Source: Chrysomallon squamiferum
Lineage: Eukaryota > Mollusca > Gastropoda > Neomphalida > Peltospiridae
Direction of reading: 5' to 3'
Length of the DNA stretch: 64,000 nucleotides
Assembly: GCA_012295275.1 (NCBI GenBank)
Contig: CM022677.1
Span: forward strand, 11,214,732 to 11,278,731
Part shown: one piece after another, positions 48,174-60,519 of the stretch
Position numbering within the stretch: the first letter of the stretch is position 1
Layout: every line of letters begins with the position of its first letter
Notes under the pieces: generated by a model
Database searches by the model: none
Told to the model about the DNA's origin: nothing
Seen by the model: only the letters and a program-made list of their open reading frames with translations
Made by a program: the position numbers and the translations under genes

Positions 48174-49179
48174 CTAGAAAACATAAAAAATAAAAAATAT
48201 TAGTAATGAAAAATAAAATGGATAATAATAATAAAGATCACAAAAATAATAATAATAAAAATAAAACATAATAATAATAATAAAAAGTAGTAATAATAAT
48301 AAGAGAAGAAGAAGATGAAAAAGAAGGAATTACAACAAAAGAAAACAAAATGTAAATAAATAAATTAAAATTGACCATTAAGAAAAGAAGAGAAACAAAG
48401 AACAGGATAACAAATTATTTGAGTGTTTATTTGTGTGTTAAATATTTTTTTTATAAATAATTTTATTAATATTTTATAGCATCATCTACATATAAAATAA
48501 CCTGGTCATGTATTTCTTAAATTTGTATTCATCTTTATTTGTTTTTAGTGTTAACATAGAGCGATACAGGTATTTAGCTTAAATAATATGAAAGCATTTA
48601 GGGACCCACCCATTATAAAGTTTAATATGTTTAATAATTATAGAGCAAGTCAGCAATTTAACCTAAATCTTTAAAAATAATAAATCATAAATAAACTGAC
48701 TGAAAACAACCTGTCAAACAAAATTAGCATATTTTCTTTTAATAGTTTTATTAGTTTATTTCAACAACAACAACAAAAAAAAAATAATAATAAATAAAAA
48801 AAAAAAAATTAGAAAAATAAATAATAACAATAACAATAACAATAATAATAATAATAATTTTAAATTCTCTGTGACTTGTTGTGTGGTGTTTCTTTGGTGC
48901 TACATAAGTCAATTTATTTTAAAACAAATTTAATTACTGGCCACTCAAAATTTGCTGATACATCATGACGTTGTTTATGTTGTTCACATTAGTACAACCA
49001 CTGGTGAATGTTATTATTAATCGAGTGTCGTTATTTGAAAAAATTATAAATAAATAAATAAATAAATATTGTTCTCAAATAATATGGCTGCCATCAGTTG
49101 TCTGTTACTTTTAAATTATAATTAAATAAAACGAAAAAAATCCAAACATATTAACATTTATAATAATAAATAGTAATAC

Positions 49180-49294
49180 CTGTCTCCTTCACAAAATGAA
49201 ATACTTTAAACAACTGTTTTAATGCGATTACACCAATTCTGTAGAAAATTCTTCGAACATTAAATAAAAAAAGTAAATCCGTAAAGTCCGACAA
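49180..49294 (-). CDS. Candidate N-terminal ankyrin exon, copy B
   Basis: Open from 49294 (after a TGA) to a donor (ACAG then GTATTA) at 49180. It reads VRRIFYRIGVIALKQLFKVF and HFVKET plus one base. The last part, ALKQLFKVFHFVKETG, forms the first helix of the repeat completed by the 48118-48173 exon. There is no ATG in frame, so either the start lies further upstream or the 5' end is non-coding. Confidence 0.4.
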
Positions 49295-49992
49295 TCATCC
49301 CGCATTTTTCTGCATATACAATCCCGCACAAAAAAAAAAAAATAAATAAATAAAAAAAAAATTAAAATAATGTTCAAAACAAATAAATAAAATAAAGGAA
49401 CATCACAAACTTTATTAAAATATATTTATTTTATTTATTTATTTATATTTTTTTTATCTTATTATTAGCCAATCGTTGACCGTTAACTTCAAATAAACGG
49501 TGTTTTTAAAAAAAAATTTCCCCTACTTTTTCTTTCTTCTTCTTATTTATATTAATAAAATAAAATAAAATAAAATAAACCAAATAAAATCACAAAACTT
49601 ACAACTCACACTACAAGTTGCTTATTATTGTGCAGGAATTTACCAATGTTTGATATCCTATTCTAAAATGTATTATACCATTTCTATCAATATCACCATC
49701 GTTCCCGTCGTAACGGCGTTGTTTCTAGCTTTCTAGAGTCCTTCTCATTATTCTTTAGCGGGCGAATCACCTCTTCAAATACATTATTGTGATTTCTAGT
49801 AATGTCGCCGTCGTTCCAGTATTAACGTCTTGGTTAATATCACACGTCACTGTATAAACAAGAATGTATATCGCCAAATATAACCATATCCTTATTAAAT
49901 CTGCTTTTTTTTCTATCAAAAAGTTCGCATCATTGAATGATGTTGTATCGATCGAATGTTCTGTTACAGTTGCCCCCCTTCGCAAAAGTGCA

Positions 49993-50004
49993 GTTTTTTT
50001 TTTT

Positions 50005-50041
<37 letters not shown>

Positions 50042-50078
50042 CAATATAGATGAACATTATTTATCATCATCATCATCT

Positions 50079-50126
<48 letters not shown>
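49993..50126. repeat. (TA)n and (ATT)n microsatellites, copy B
   Basis: A TA run at about 50007-50039 and an ATT run at about 50080-50126. The matching part of copy A (32110-32250) has much shorter tracts. Confidence 0.9.
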
Positions 50127-50307
50127 TACTATTATTATTATATTACTTATTAAAATAAATCATGTAGACTGTCTAAAACATTTTTATGAGGATGTTAATG
50201 ATCTACCTTTTAGTTTTTATTTTGTCTTGGAAGTGAACAACTTCCAATATTTCTTATATTTAATGTATTTATTTTTAATGCAGGAACATTTGTAATTCAC
50301 ATGCTAT

Positions 50308-50388
50308 AAATGTTTGACAACAAATGTAAAGTTTAAATGTTTGACAACAAATGTAAAGTTTAAATGTTTGACAACAAATGTAAAGAAA
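50308..50388 (+). repeat. Three 27-bp tandem units, copy B
   Basis: AAATGTTTGACAACAAATGT followed by AAAGTTT repeats at 50308, 50335 and 50362. Copy A has a single copy (about 32433), so the array expanded after the duplication or contracted in A. Confidence 0.93.
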
Positions 50389-51124
50389 GCTATCAAAGGG
50401 TTGAGAAATGGAAAAATGATGAGTTAATTTTACTTGAATTCTTTCAGTAGCTGTTTTCATTTGTCACCAGTAATCTATGTTTAATTACAACGGGAAGGTC
50501 TACGTTGTTCAAGGCCACCGAGAGACGTCCTGTCCGTCTCTTTACAATAATCTCTTACGTCTACAAATCGTGCTGGGGATGAGTATTGATCTGCTTACAC
50601 TGTACAAAAGAAGGTGTTGAAAGTTAAGATTGATGTTCATCAAACACAGAGACACACATAGATACAGAGACCAGGATGAATTACATTTAGTTGTAAACTG
50701 ACGGACATGCTGGATGCAGGGAAAGGAATCAGAGATGATTTGATGCATTTTTGTTCAACGGATAGATAGACCAAACAAGAGATTATAGATTAATAGAAAG
50801 ATAGATATGTATGTGGATAGATAGATAGATTGATAGACACAGAATAAAAAATGTTGATATGACCGTGTCATATTTGTATTCAATTAATAAAACAATTTAT
50901 CAGTCTAACCTCGCGCCCACTCAACTTTTCCTTTACATCTCAAACAGTTTTAGACAACATTATTGATGTGTACCTTTCTCTATATTCTTACCTTCTACTA
51001 AAACGCGAGAAGTCGCAATATTAACGTCATAAGTTAAAATGATAATTTCAAGTAAGAACATAGATTATAGAGGATACCTGTATTTTGGGAAATATAGAGC
51101 GTACTTTCAGTTTATTTTAATTTT

Positions 51125-51134
51125 ATTATTATTA

Positions 51135-51179
<45 letters not shown>

Positions 51180-51198
51180 TATTATTATTATTATTATT
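51125..51198. repeat. (ATT)n microsatellite
   Basis: ATT repeats with one GTT and one short interruption. The counterpart in copy A at 33217-33258 is shorter. Confidence 0.92.
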
Positions 51199-51299
51199 TA
51201 TAAGAAAATAGAAGAAAACTTAAATGATATTCCATTATGAATACAAAGCTATCACGTGTATTTTGTATAACGAGAGCAGTTCACACTATAAATCATAAA

Positions 51300-51490
51300 A
51301 CATCCCGTAATTATAAACAAGCAAGACATTTTTAATTAAGGATACCGATATTTTCACTAATAAATTATACAAACATTACATAATTATAAACAAGTAAAAA
51401 TAAGATATTTTTAATTAAGGATACAGCTATTTACAGGACAAACTTATACACACATTACATAATTATAAACAAGTAAAAATAAGGGGTCAG
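51300..51490 (+). repeat. Three ~75-bp tandem units, copy B
   Basis: ATTATAAACAAG at 51310, 51383 and 51462 heads units containing TTAATTAAGGATAC (the last unit TTACTTAAGGATAA). Copy A has one unit (about 33368-33430). Confidence 0.85.
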
Positions 51491-53960
51491 TATTACTTAA
51501 GGATAACGCTATTTACATTGATAATTTTACCACTGAGTTATAAAAATAAATTTTAAAAACGTGTGCACTGTTTGTGTAGTAGTTTACGCGGGATTTTAGT
51601 TACATTGTGTTACACAGAACATTCATAGTTAGAGAGTAGCGGTGACACCAACCGTGTAAATTGTAAGAGAAGTCCGATATCTTGAATAACTTTGAATATC
51701 CTTCCAGACTAACAACCTTTTTTCTCAGTTTAGAAAAAAAGTTAAGTATCTGCACTACATCTTTAATTATACACATGTTTATAATTAAAAGAAAGTATAT
51801 ATTTAATTTCCGATGAAACGCATATAAATCGATGGTGAGAAAAAAGTTCTAATTCTAAATAAACAAACATATCCTAATAAAAGTACTTTAATAAACCTCA
51901 AAATGTTGATGAATTTCAGATTAATCAAATTATTTCTGGTAGTAAATAAAACGTCGATTTAAATTTGATGATATTAACTTTTTTTGAGCAAATTTGACAG
52001 ACTTCAACTAAGAGAGTTTTTTCGATTTTAGATATGTCTTAAAAAAATAATAATAAAAAGTATTGCCATTTTTGCTGGATCACATGATGTAGTCAAGCAG
52101 AATGGCAAGACTATTAAAGAATTCACACATGTTATCTTTCAGGATACCACACAATATAATCTGTGGATCAAGCTTATAACATATAACACTATTTAAACAG
52201 TGCAAAAATTAAGCAGCGTAAAATTATCAATGTAAATAGTGTATTTTCTTAACAAAAATACTACGTTACTTTTGCTGCCATGATGTAGAGAAAACAACAC
52301 AAATTACGTTGAGAAAAATCACATTAATATCACAGTTGCTAATGAAATATCATTTTTATCTGGTTGCGATATTTTATTCCTGAATGTTCACTTTACTTCT
52401 CAACTAGAAATATTAAAATGAATATGTAATTAATTATTTGCTAATGTCTAACAAATGTAACACCTGTCTAGAAAAAGAAAATCAGTATTTAATTATCAAT
52501 ACAATCTCAGGTGCTACTTAAAACTAATCCTGATTCTGATATAACACAGAATTGGAATCTGGAAGGCCCCTTTATCTCTGAAGTTCTCAACTATCCTTCG
52601 TGAATGAGATGATATTCAGTTAATTATACGACAAATCATACTGAAAATTACAGGTATGATTTCACTGTGAACATTCAGAAATATAGATGGAACTTCAGTG
52701 TTATAATGTTTTTATTAACAACAGTAGCTTTACATGTTACGTCAAATATATATCGAGATATAAAGAGAGCGCATCTAGTTTGACATATTATAACCACAGT
52801 TAATCTATTAGATATTACTGACAGTTATAAATGATAATTCTATATGGCGTTATGAAAATAAGCGGCTTAATTACCTGTAAAAAGAAAAAAAATGAGAATT
52901 AATTATGAGCAGTAATATTTACAGTTTGCTAGTTAAGTATATTAAGAAATGTTAATCTCATATTTTATTAATATCGAATATTTATATCAAGTTATACTGA
53001 AAAATGTCGGAGTTCATTCCCTGGAATCACGACAATTTGTACTGATTAGCTGAGAACAAATAAGGTGAACATGCTATTGTATTATGCGAAATTTAATTTT
53101 CTAATTACAGTCATTAAAAGGTGTACATCAGCGCAAGTTGTATAGTGTAATATACTTTACATTTCTTATTATACCTGAAGTTCTCTTATTACATTAGATA
53201 TTAATATAACCGCTTCACCAGTCATAATCTATATAACAATGAAGCAGACACCGTAGTTGTCACAGTCCTCTCTTTGTCAACAGCTACATAGCAACAACAA
53301 CAACAGTAATAAAACGTTAATATTTTTATTTTTTATTTTGTTTTTATTTTTCTGTAAAAACGCACTCTTCCTATATATTTTGACGCTATTCTCTTAGTTT
53401 CATTAGAACTGTTCTGAGTGCGGATATAAAAATTACTTCGAATTTTTTGTTAGACCTCGTAAAGTTATCAGAGAAATCAGATTTATTCTTAGTGTATTTT
53501 TCTGTCGAGGTATTTTTCAAAAAAATATATAATAATGATAATAATAAAATAAAAAACCCGCTGATTTATGAGAAATCGTGAACTTTTATAAAACCACAGT
53601 TAACTAAAGAATATCGCTGTTTTCACTGATAATGTTACCCATCGATAAGACGCAAGTTTTATAACGTATTATTTATATGAGAAATTAAAATTACATTAAT
53701 TAGAGATTGTCAGTTATATTATTGAATAAACATGGAATTTCATTCTAGATAAACTTACTTTTCTCAGTGTTTAAAAAAATAATCTGATATATTCTTAATT
53801 ACATAATTTGATAAATTTGAATTTTAGATTAGTCATGTGATTTCATGTAGGGAAAGATGTAAATTGTGTCGCGGAATGTCATGTTACTGCGGTCATAAAA
53901 CAAAGTATCACATTCTGACACTGAAAGGTGCACAGTTAATTTTCAGTAATATCAGTACAA

Positions 53961-54646
53961 TAATAAATACATTATTCATCTAGCACTTTACCCTTTCTGT
54001 ATGTTCTTATTACTGTTAATAATAAAATGTGTGTGTGTGTGTGTGTATACTGAGCCAAAAAAATGAGGACAAAGTCATTAAAAATAAAAAGTGCTTAAAA
54101 TGATTAAACAACTAGTTGAGATATTAGATAAAACTTGCTTTCAACTAATACTGAAGCCAAAGTTGTCATTGTTTTGTTCACTTGACTGAAGTGAGGGTGT
54201 GAAATCAGACAAATGATGTAAGTTACAAGACGACGTTTTAATCCAGTAATACAATGAATAAACTGATTTAATGAGATGTATATTGATGTAGTTGGTGTGT
54301 TGTTGTATCTCAGTTCAGTGTAATTGAGAGATTTAAAAAAAAAATCACATATGATGTGGTAGTTTGGCAATAAAGTTGTAACTTACGACATATGCAGAGT
54401 TCAACTTTTTTTGAGAAAGCAGTAATAACAAATGGCTTTTTCTTTTCCCATGTCGGTGATTGTTTCTGAATCACAAAGAGATGCAAAGAAAAACTAGGAG
54501 TAAGCTTTTCAAATAATAAAGTTTAGCAGTATAATATGTCGTAAGTTACAAGACACCAAAATGTCATCATCCATAAAAATGAACAATATTTTGCAGAATT
54601 ATAACAACAAAATGCGAGTCTTCAGTTTTATTTCAGTTTCACTTCT
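53961..54646. other. Possible transposon remnant, no frame
   Basis: Beyond the end of copy B. GTAAGTTACAAGAC occurs at about 54216 and 54540, and its complement TTGTAACTTACGACATATG at about 54373, facing AATATGTCGTAAGTTACAAG near 54533. These inverted words suggest a non-autonomous element. A short GT run lies at 54030-54046. Confidence 0.4.
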
Positions 54647-54841
54647 TTAATTAATCATATAAAAAAAATATTGTCGGCGGTCATTGATTGTTGGTGGCTT
54701 CAGTGCCTGAACATCTTTCAGCGAAACCCAGGACACGTCGTCAAGTTCAGGAAAGCTGTAATAGTTGCCCTTCTTCTTCAAAAACTGAACTTTCACTTCA
54801 TATTTGTCAGTCTGAAGAACCTTAAAGAGATCAATCAGTTG
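54647..54841 (-). pseudogene. Coding fragment, transposon-associated C-terminus (tentative)
   Basis: The minus strand reads 64 codons, including TDKYEVKVQFLKKKGNYYSF and DDVSWVSLKDVQALKPPTIN, then a TAA at 54647-54649. The form (D.Y.VK.(F/M)..K.G..Y.(F/W)P...D..WV...D(I/V)..L.PP) resembles C-terminal tails I have seen in uncharacterised, probably transposon-encoded animal proteins. I cannot name the family. It is truncated at its 5' side by a stop, and no catalytic domain is nearby. Confidence 0.45.
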
Positions 54842-55377
54842 TTATATTTTGGAATATCTTGAATTGGACCATACACACACATTTCAGCTATTTATCAGAA
54901 ACCATTTTTTTTTTTTTCAAATTCTCTATTCGAATGTAAATCGTGGAAATAAAAGCTGTGTAGAAGTAAACAAACAAAGAAACGAAAATGAGGTACAAAG
55001 TTCGTGCTCATGTTGGACAACAATAGTAACGAGCAACAATGATTTTTAACTAATTCACTGTATAAACGTGATTGCATAAAAAATAATTACATAAACAATT
55101 ACTGGCTCTTTCTTTATTACATTTTATTTTGATCTTTGTTTTCACTTGGTTTTGTGCTACGCCAGTTAAGTTAACCCATTGTTCATGTCCTCGTTTCCAG
55201 CGAATTTAACCAGAAAAACAATCATTAAAAATAAAATATTAAAAGAAACTAATTGCCAAACACTGTAATTTAACCATATATATACTTTGATCTTCAAAAT
55301 GGCGTCGTTTTGTAAGATTACGGAGTTGAATGCAAACACCCTTGCATTTTCCTTACTTGGCCAAATAGCGTGTCACT

Positions 55378-55424
<47 letters not shown>

Positions 55425-56617
55425 ATGTGTTTGTGTGTGTGCCTCCATGTATATCTGTCTGTGTAAAAATGTAAAATTATTTAAATTTATTTTGTGAATA
55501 TGAAAGTGTAAGAAAAATGACTTTTGTAAACTGCGAATGTGAAAAAGGACTCAATAAATGTATTGAAATGTACGCAAACTAATAAAAACATGTTCCTTAT
55601 ATCAATTTAGGTATTTTCTTTTATGATTTACAGTCAGCGATCAAGTGGGTTAAGAGCATTTACATTATCCTCACTTGAAGAAATCACATTTGTTTTCACA
55701 TCAGTGTTTACAATAATCATGTTCTATGAAAAAGGATACATCTTCAGAGATAGGTTTGATGCTGAAGTGTGCAGTTGTTTACCCAACACAGCATGTTTTT
55801 CTGAGACTATCGAGTTCAAGACTAATAAAGTGTAATGAAATTTATAAACAACATTCGCAAATTTTTTCACTGGAATATTTTGATTACTGTTACGGAAATG
55901 TGTTCAAAGTTTTTGGTAGAGATGTTTATTGTATTCGTAACAGTTCATTCAAATGTATCTTAAAACTGCATTAATAATGAAAAAACAAAACAGAACAAAT
56001 TATATTTATTTTAAAAAATAACAGTAATAGTAATAAAAGTAAATAATAATAATAATAATTAAAAACAATAAGAATAACATAAAACCACCACCAACAAAAA
56101 CAACAATAACAATAATCCTAGGAAAAATATACTGATGGCATAAACAAACCCCCCACAAACGGAGTGAGGAAGATGATCAAAGAGGAAAAAACATGTATAA
56201 GTGAAACAAAAACATGAGGACAAAAAGAAAAAGTATAAAAACACCAACAACATTCTGGCTTTTGCCTGAGACACTACATAAACTGACACATTTCCGCACA
56301 GTCAGTCATTAATCATTCTGCAATAGTAACGCAAAACAAATATTTTAACAGTGAGTGCTATCATCCAAATATTGAACTAACAGGCTTTGAGATCAAATCC
56401 CGGATTAGCCATTAGGTTAGAATACACCAAACCCATTAGCTAACCACCTCATCTTACAATTAAAATATCCCATAAAACAGTACAATTTGATTAATAAAGA
56501 AAAGATAATTATCAAATAAAATCAAGTAAAAAAATTAATGAATTACGGGCACAGGTATACTACAAAGTAATTCTGTTGACTTACATTAGATCATCACTGC
56601 CACTTCCAAAGTGGAAT
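54842..56617. other. AT-rich stretch without genes
   Basis: A TA run at 55379-55421 and GT-rich sequence after it. A 70-82 codon plus-strand frame pair at 55623-55974 has no domain. The minus-strand frame at 56059-56289 is a composition artefact of an A/C-rich stretch. Confidence 0.5.
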
Positions 56618-58403
56618 TTACATGTCTTGATGTTGAGGGTTGTCAAGATTCTCATCATCATCTTCTAAGGTGAGTGAGATATCAGGAACTGATGGTGACG
56701 GTGGCAACATACCTGGGTGAGCAGTTGTTGAGGGCAGTGGATGTGCATATGATGAGGAGATCTCGGTGAGCAAATTGACGTCTTCTCTGTTACAGGCTTT
56801 GTAGCCAGTTTTATTTTAATATAACTGGCAAGCTGACCTGTTTCTTTTATTTTGGTCTTTCTTTGATTAGTTTATCGTCCAGCATGTAAATATACATTAT
56901 GTCTTGCTCAGTTATAAAACTGCGCTGCTCTAAACCTTTTAGCAGTTCACCTGTCAGCTGAATTAACCGATCAGTAGAAACTCTTTCTGCTGCATCATCC
57001 TCATTTCCATCACTACTTTCTCCTTCACTGGCTTGTTGCTCTGGACTTACAACCATTCGTACAATTTCTGAGTCCGTATAATGATTAACAACAGATGCAT
57101 CGTCATCAACAGTCATCCTTTCTTCAGTGTTATCTTCATCCAGTTTATCCTTCGCAGCAGGATTGGTCAGATCACTCGCAAAAGACAACAGATCACTTGT
57201 ATGCTGTTTGTCCTTTGAAGATTTCTATAAAGATTTTCATCAGGTGCTGTCTCATATGTTAATCCACAATTTGTGCCATCCTTGTTTCAGTGTAGCAGGC
57301 TCTACAGATTTCCAAGCATTAGCAACACAGTAAACCACATCTCTCATTATATTCACGAATAAACTCACGTACAGGCTTCCCAGAGTTAACTTCACTCAGC
57401 AGGCGCCTCATAAAATGAGTGCAATACTTCGACTTTAATGAATGTAATATTCCACTGTCCAGGGGTTGAATCAAGGAAGTGCAGTTAGGTGGAAGATAGA
57501 TACCGAAAACATTGTTCTTTACCAGGAGTTCTGCTTTTGGATGAGCGGAGCAGTTATCCAAAATAAGCATTATCTTACAATTACAGTCCAAGCCAACAGA
57601 GTCAGAATGAGCTCTTGCTTCGGGGACAAAACAGTTCTGAAACCAATCCAATAACAGTTCAGTTGTTATCCAACCTTTTTTGTTGGCACGGTAATTTACA
57701 GGAATCTGTGTCATGCCTGTGAAAGCTCGAGGACGTAAACTTTCACCGATGACCAGTAACTTACACCTGCGTGTTCCTGCCGCATTGGAGCAGCCCAGCA
57801 CAGTAACACGGTCTTTCGAAGCTATATAACCTGTCGGCGATTCTGTATCCTCCGATTTCAGTGTTCTTTTGGGCGTACATTTCCAAAAGAGTCTCATCTG
57901 CGTTATAAACCTGGTCAAGACTTAAATTTTCATCACTGACCAACTTGGTGAACTCGTCAACAAATTTTGTAGCTGCTTCATTGTCAGCTGATCTTTTTCG
58001 CCACACACTGCACGAAACTTTAAGCCATGTCGTTCCTTAAAACGTTGCAACCATCCTTCACTGATGTTCCAGTCCGAGTTCTTCATGAAATAGTTTTGCT
58101 TGTTGCTTCACAAGATCACCTGACAGTTCGACGTCTTCACTTTCACGCAACTTAAACCACCTCGTCATTACTTGATCTAGTTCTGCATTTTTACCACGTT
58201 TCATTGTTTTCCTTTTAAACATCTGTTTTTTCGACTCACTGTCAACAAAAAATTTAAGTAACTTTTCTTTTTGTTTCTTTATGTCATAAAATTCACATAA
58301 ACCTCTCACAGACACGCCATTGTCAAGTCTTTTCTGCTATGGACAATGTTCAGTGTTTGCGCTTAACACCACAAGAAGCACTTCTATTATTCATTGAAGC
58401 CAT
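56618..58403 (-). pseudogene. Tigger/pogo-type DDE transposase, frameshifted
   Basis: From the ATG at 58401-58403 (MASMNNRSASCGVKRKH), the CENP-B-like N-terminal helix-turn-helix continues as TLSIAEK and GVSVRGLCEFYDIKKQKEKL, with stops and an apparent deletion of the turn. The second DNA-binding half (GWLQRFKERHGLKFRAVC) follows in another frame. DDE_1 domain: VYNADET (first Asp, ~57900), LILDNCSAHP (second Asp, ~57560) and LIQPLDSG (third Asp, ~57455). I count 32 residues between the second and third Asp, within the Tigger range. Then ANAWKSVEPATLKQGWHKLW, the C-terminal GLEQRSFITEQDIM...ERPK, and a Pro/acidic tail, SVPDISLTLEDDDENL, ending at 56618. At least five frame changes and several stops show it is dead. 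Confidence 0.88.
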
Positions 58404-58720
58404 GATTGGGGCTAAAAATGACCTTCTTACAATAACAAATGTCAAAAATCAAACCGGAAAAGCTTGCCTGTGTTTACAGCTGGTACCAGTTTGTTGCTGA
58501 TAAAACAGCGCCTCCAGTCGTAGCGGCCAGTCAACTTAAAGAAAACATAACACAGCTTCTCTAACCCGAACAGAGCGCACACACTGCACGAGGACAGTAT
58601 CATACAGCACAAGAATCGATCACAGAATCGATAGTGCCGCGTGAGTCATCGCCTAGCATCCCCCTTCGCCTTAGTCAGTTTTAGTGCCGGATTACTGATT
58701 GCCGGACTAGTGATGTCAAC
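58404..58720. mobile_element. Likely 5' terminal region of the Tigger element
   Basis: GC-richer than its surroundings. It ends with TGCCGGATTACTGATTGCCG and GACTAGTGATGTCAA (about 58683-58718), direct CCGG-containing words like those in Tigger terminal regions. I could not find the matching inverted repeat beyond 56618, so the exact ends are unknown. Confidence 0.4.
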
Positions 58721-59029
58721 CCGTATCATAATCGAAGAGATATTTAGGATAATTCAATGCTGGGTTACGGCTATGACAGAGGTGTCTGTGTCCTATGTCG
58801 TCTGGAAGATCATCAGACTGGGTATCTGACAATGTTACAGTAGATGTTACATGTGGTAGCTCAGTAGTCACTATATCTTTTGAATCCAATAGCTGTGGAC
58901 ATTTTTCTGAGATGCAATTAGTCACATCTTCTGACTGAAATATTTAAACAGTATTAAAATAACAATTTATATTACAAACAGATTTCTTAATATAAGAGAT
59001 AGTATGCAGGACTCAAAATGTCCAGTCAC

Positions 59030-59123
59030 CAGGTCACCAAATGCGACCAAAGTTCGGTTTAGGCGACCGGCATGTTAGAAATATTATGGTTAGTCGCCCA
59101 AAAAATATTATTTGGGTGACCTG
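59030..59123. repeat. Short inverted repeat around CAGGTCACC
   Basis: CAGGTCACCAAAT at 59030-59042 faces ATTTGGGTGACCTG at 59110-59123, with inner GCGACC and GTCGCC words also complementary. It would form an imperfect hairpin of about 94 bp, like a very small MITE. Confidence 0.75.
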
Positions 59124-59264
59124 TTTTTTTCTAAAAGTGTATAACACAAGATAATAATTTTATAATAATTTTATCGAAATATTTATTTCACACAAAACAA
59201 GTACCCATAGTTCCATAAGTTGGACGTATCGGCTTACATAATTTGCTAACATCTATTTATAAAG

Positions 59265-59515
59265 AGTACGTTAAAGGATTATCGGTTGGTTAACGGAACA
59301 AGTTATCATAGGAGATAACTTTGTAACTAATTGTTTGCTATTGTTTTTCCTTTTCAATTCCACCTTTAATTGGCTAAAGTGAAGCCAACGAACAAATTCA
59401 GCGAACTTTTAGAGCTTTACGTTAATAATTATCGGTTGGTTAACGGAACAAGTTATCATGGAAGATAACTCTATAACCTTGTATTTGCTACTGTTTTTCG
59501 TTTTCCCATGGGAAA
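59265..59515 (+). repeat. Direct repeat of ~85 bp
   Basis: TTATCGGTTGGTTAACGGAA followed by CAAGTTATCAT and AGATAACT occurs at about 59279 and 59427. Each copy is followed by TTTGCTA(T/C)TGTTTTTC. The GATAACT part belongs to the GGGAGATAACTC-like words seen elsewhere. Confidence 0.82.
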
Positions 59516-60427
59516 CTTTACTCAGTGTCATTTCACGTTGCTTTCCTTTAATTTTCATTTCTTTTGAAAAATCAAAGAGTATAATACTATAAATTCTTCT
59601 TCTTCTTCTTCTTATTATTATATAATTCCATTTTTGTCAAGGTTTGTTTTAATTATTATTATGTGTTTTCTGCATCATTATAAAAAGAATTTTAAAATTA
59701 ATATTAGATAAAACTTCCGGCATGAAAGAGTAACATAGACATAAATGTTCTTGTTGTCATAGAGATGAAACTTTTATTAATTAATTAATTTATTTATTTT
59801 AATAACCTTTTTTTTCTTTCTTTTCATCTTTTTATTTTCTTTATTTCTTTCTTTATTTTTTTAATAATTTCCTGAATTGTTCTTTTATTTTTAAATATTT
59901 CACTTTTAAATATTTGGCTTGTTTTTCAATTTTATCTTATTTGCTTCTATTCACTGACTACTTTTTTATATCTAGTCACTACTTTGTTCATTTACTACAC
60001 AATTAAATCTGCTACAGCAGTCACTGTATTACCAATCCAGTTGTTATTAGTCCAAATTTGTGGCATCTGAAATTTTTCAAATATAGTACAACCTCTGTAA
60101 AACAGACACTCTTCTTTGGTGACTGCATTATGCAGGGTTTTTTCTATTTTTATCCAGTGTATTAAAAAAATCTATGAAAACATCAACAAACCACCAAAAA
60201 CGTTTAATAATAATGTTTATATGTCAGTTAATAGTTTGTACTTACATTTTTATTCCTGTCCATTATTTCGCTTTAACTTAACTAAATCATCATATTGTAC
60301 TAAACAGCTCTTTGCTGATCTTCACAATAAACCATGTGACTTTGAACCCACTGCATGGTATTTTCCATTCGAATGTATGCAAGAATTGCTTGTTCAGAAG
60401 CTTATAAAAAACACACTGAAGTATTTA

Positions 60428-60430
60428 TTA

Positions 60431-60508
<78 letters not shown>

Positions 60509-60519
60509 GTTATTATTAT
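60428..60519. repeat. (ATT)n microsatellite
   Basis: ATT repeats of about 92 bp, nearly uninterrupted, giving poly-Ile and poly-Tyr frames. Confidence 0.95.

Larger units (their letters stand above)
45118..49294 (-). pseudogene. Ankyrin-repeat gene locus, copy B (degenerate exon cluster)
   Basis: Minus-strand exon candidates lie in the order 49294-49180, 48173-48118, 47884-47756, 47357-47280 and 45775-45643, plus a frameshifted relative of copy A's 25833-26008. The first two join in frame into one ankyrin-like repeat. The ankyrin exon equivalent to copy A 27822-27922 is deleted: CAACTTGGAATTGTG at 47633 runs straight into sequence matching copy A 28306. Compared with copy A, different parts survive. 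Confidence 0.5.
41622..53960. other. Copy B of the large direct segmental duplication
   Basis: Matches copy A in the same order and orientation (pairs under 12242-35844). It starts with a few remnant units of the AACCATTAACC minisatellite and then ACATCCCCTACGTGTACTGA, found in copy A at about 12260. It lacks the 9.5 kb segment of copy A, and has its own ~1 kb insertion at about 45390-46440 and smaller insertions near 52050-52240. Homology ends at ~53960, at the point where copy A meets the hAT element. Confidence 0.88.
58721..60427. other. AT-rich stretch with small repeats
   Basis: No gene supported. A 69-codon minus frame at 58716-58925 has no domain. Contains the hairpin at 59030 and the direct repeats at 59270/59425 listed separately, then T-rich sequence from 59770 to 59930. 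A plus-strand frame from 60116 runs into the ATT microsatellite; its upstream 90 codons show no recognised domain. Confidence 0.5.

Noticed and set aside
56059-56289. 76-codon hydrophobic minus frame
   Set aside because: Composition effect of an A/C-rich stretch on the plus strand; low-complexity Leu/Phe/Cys with no start context.
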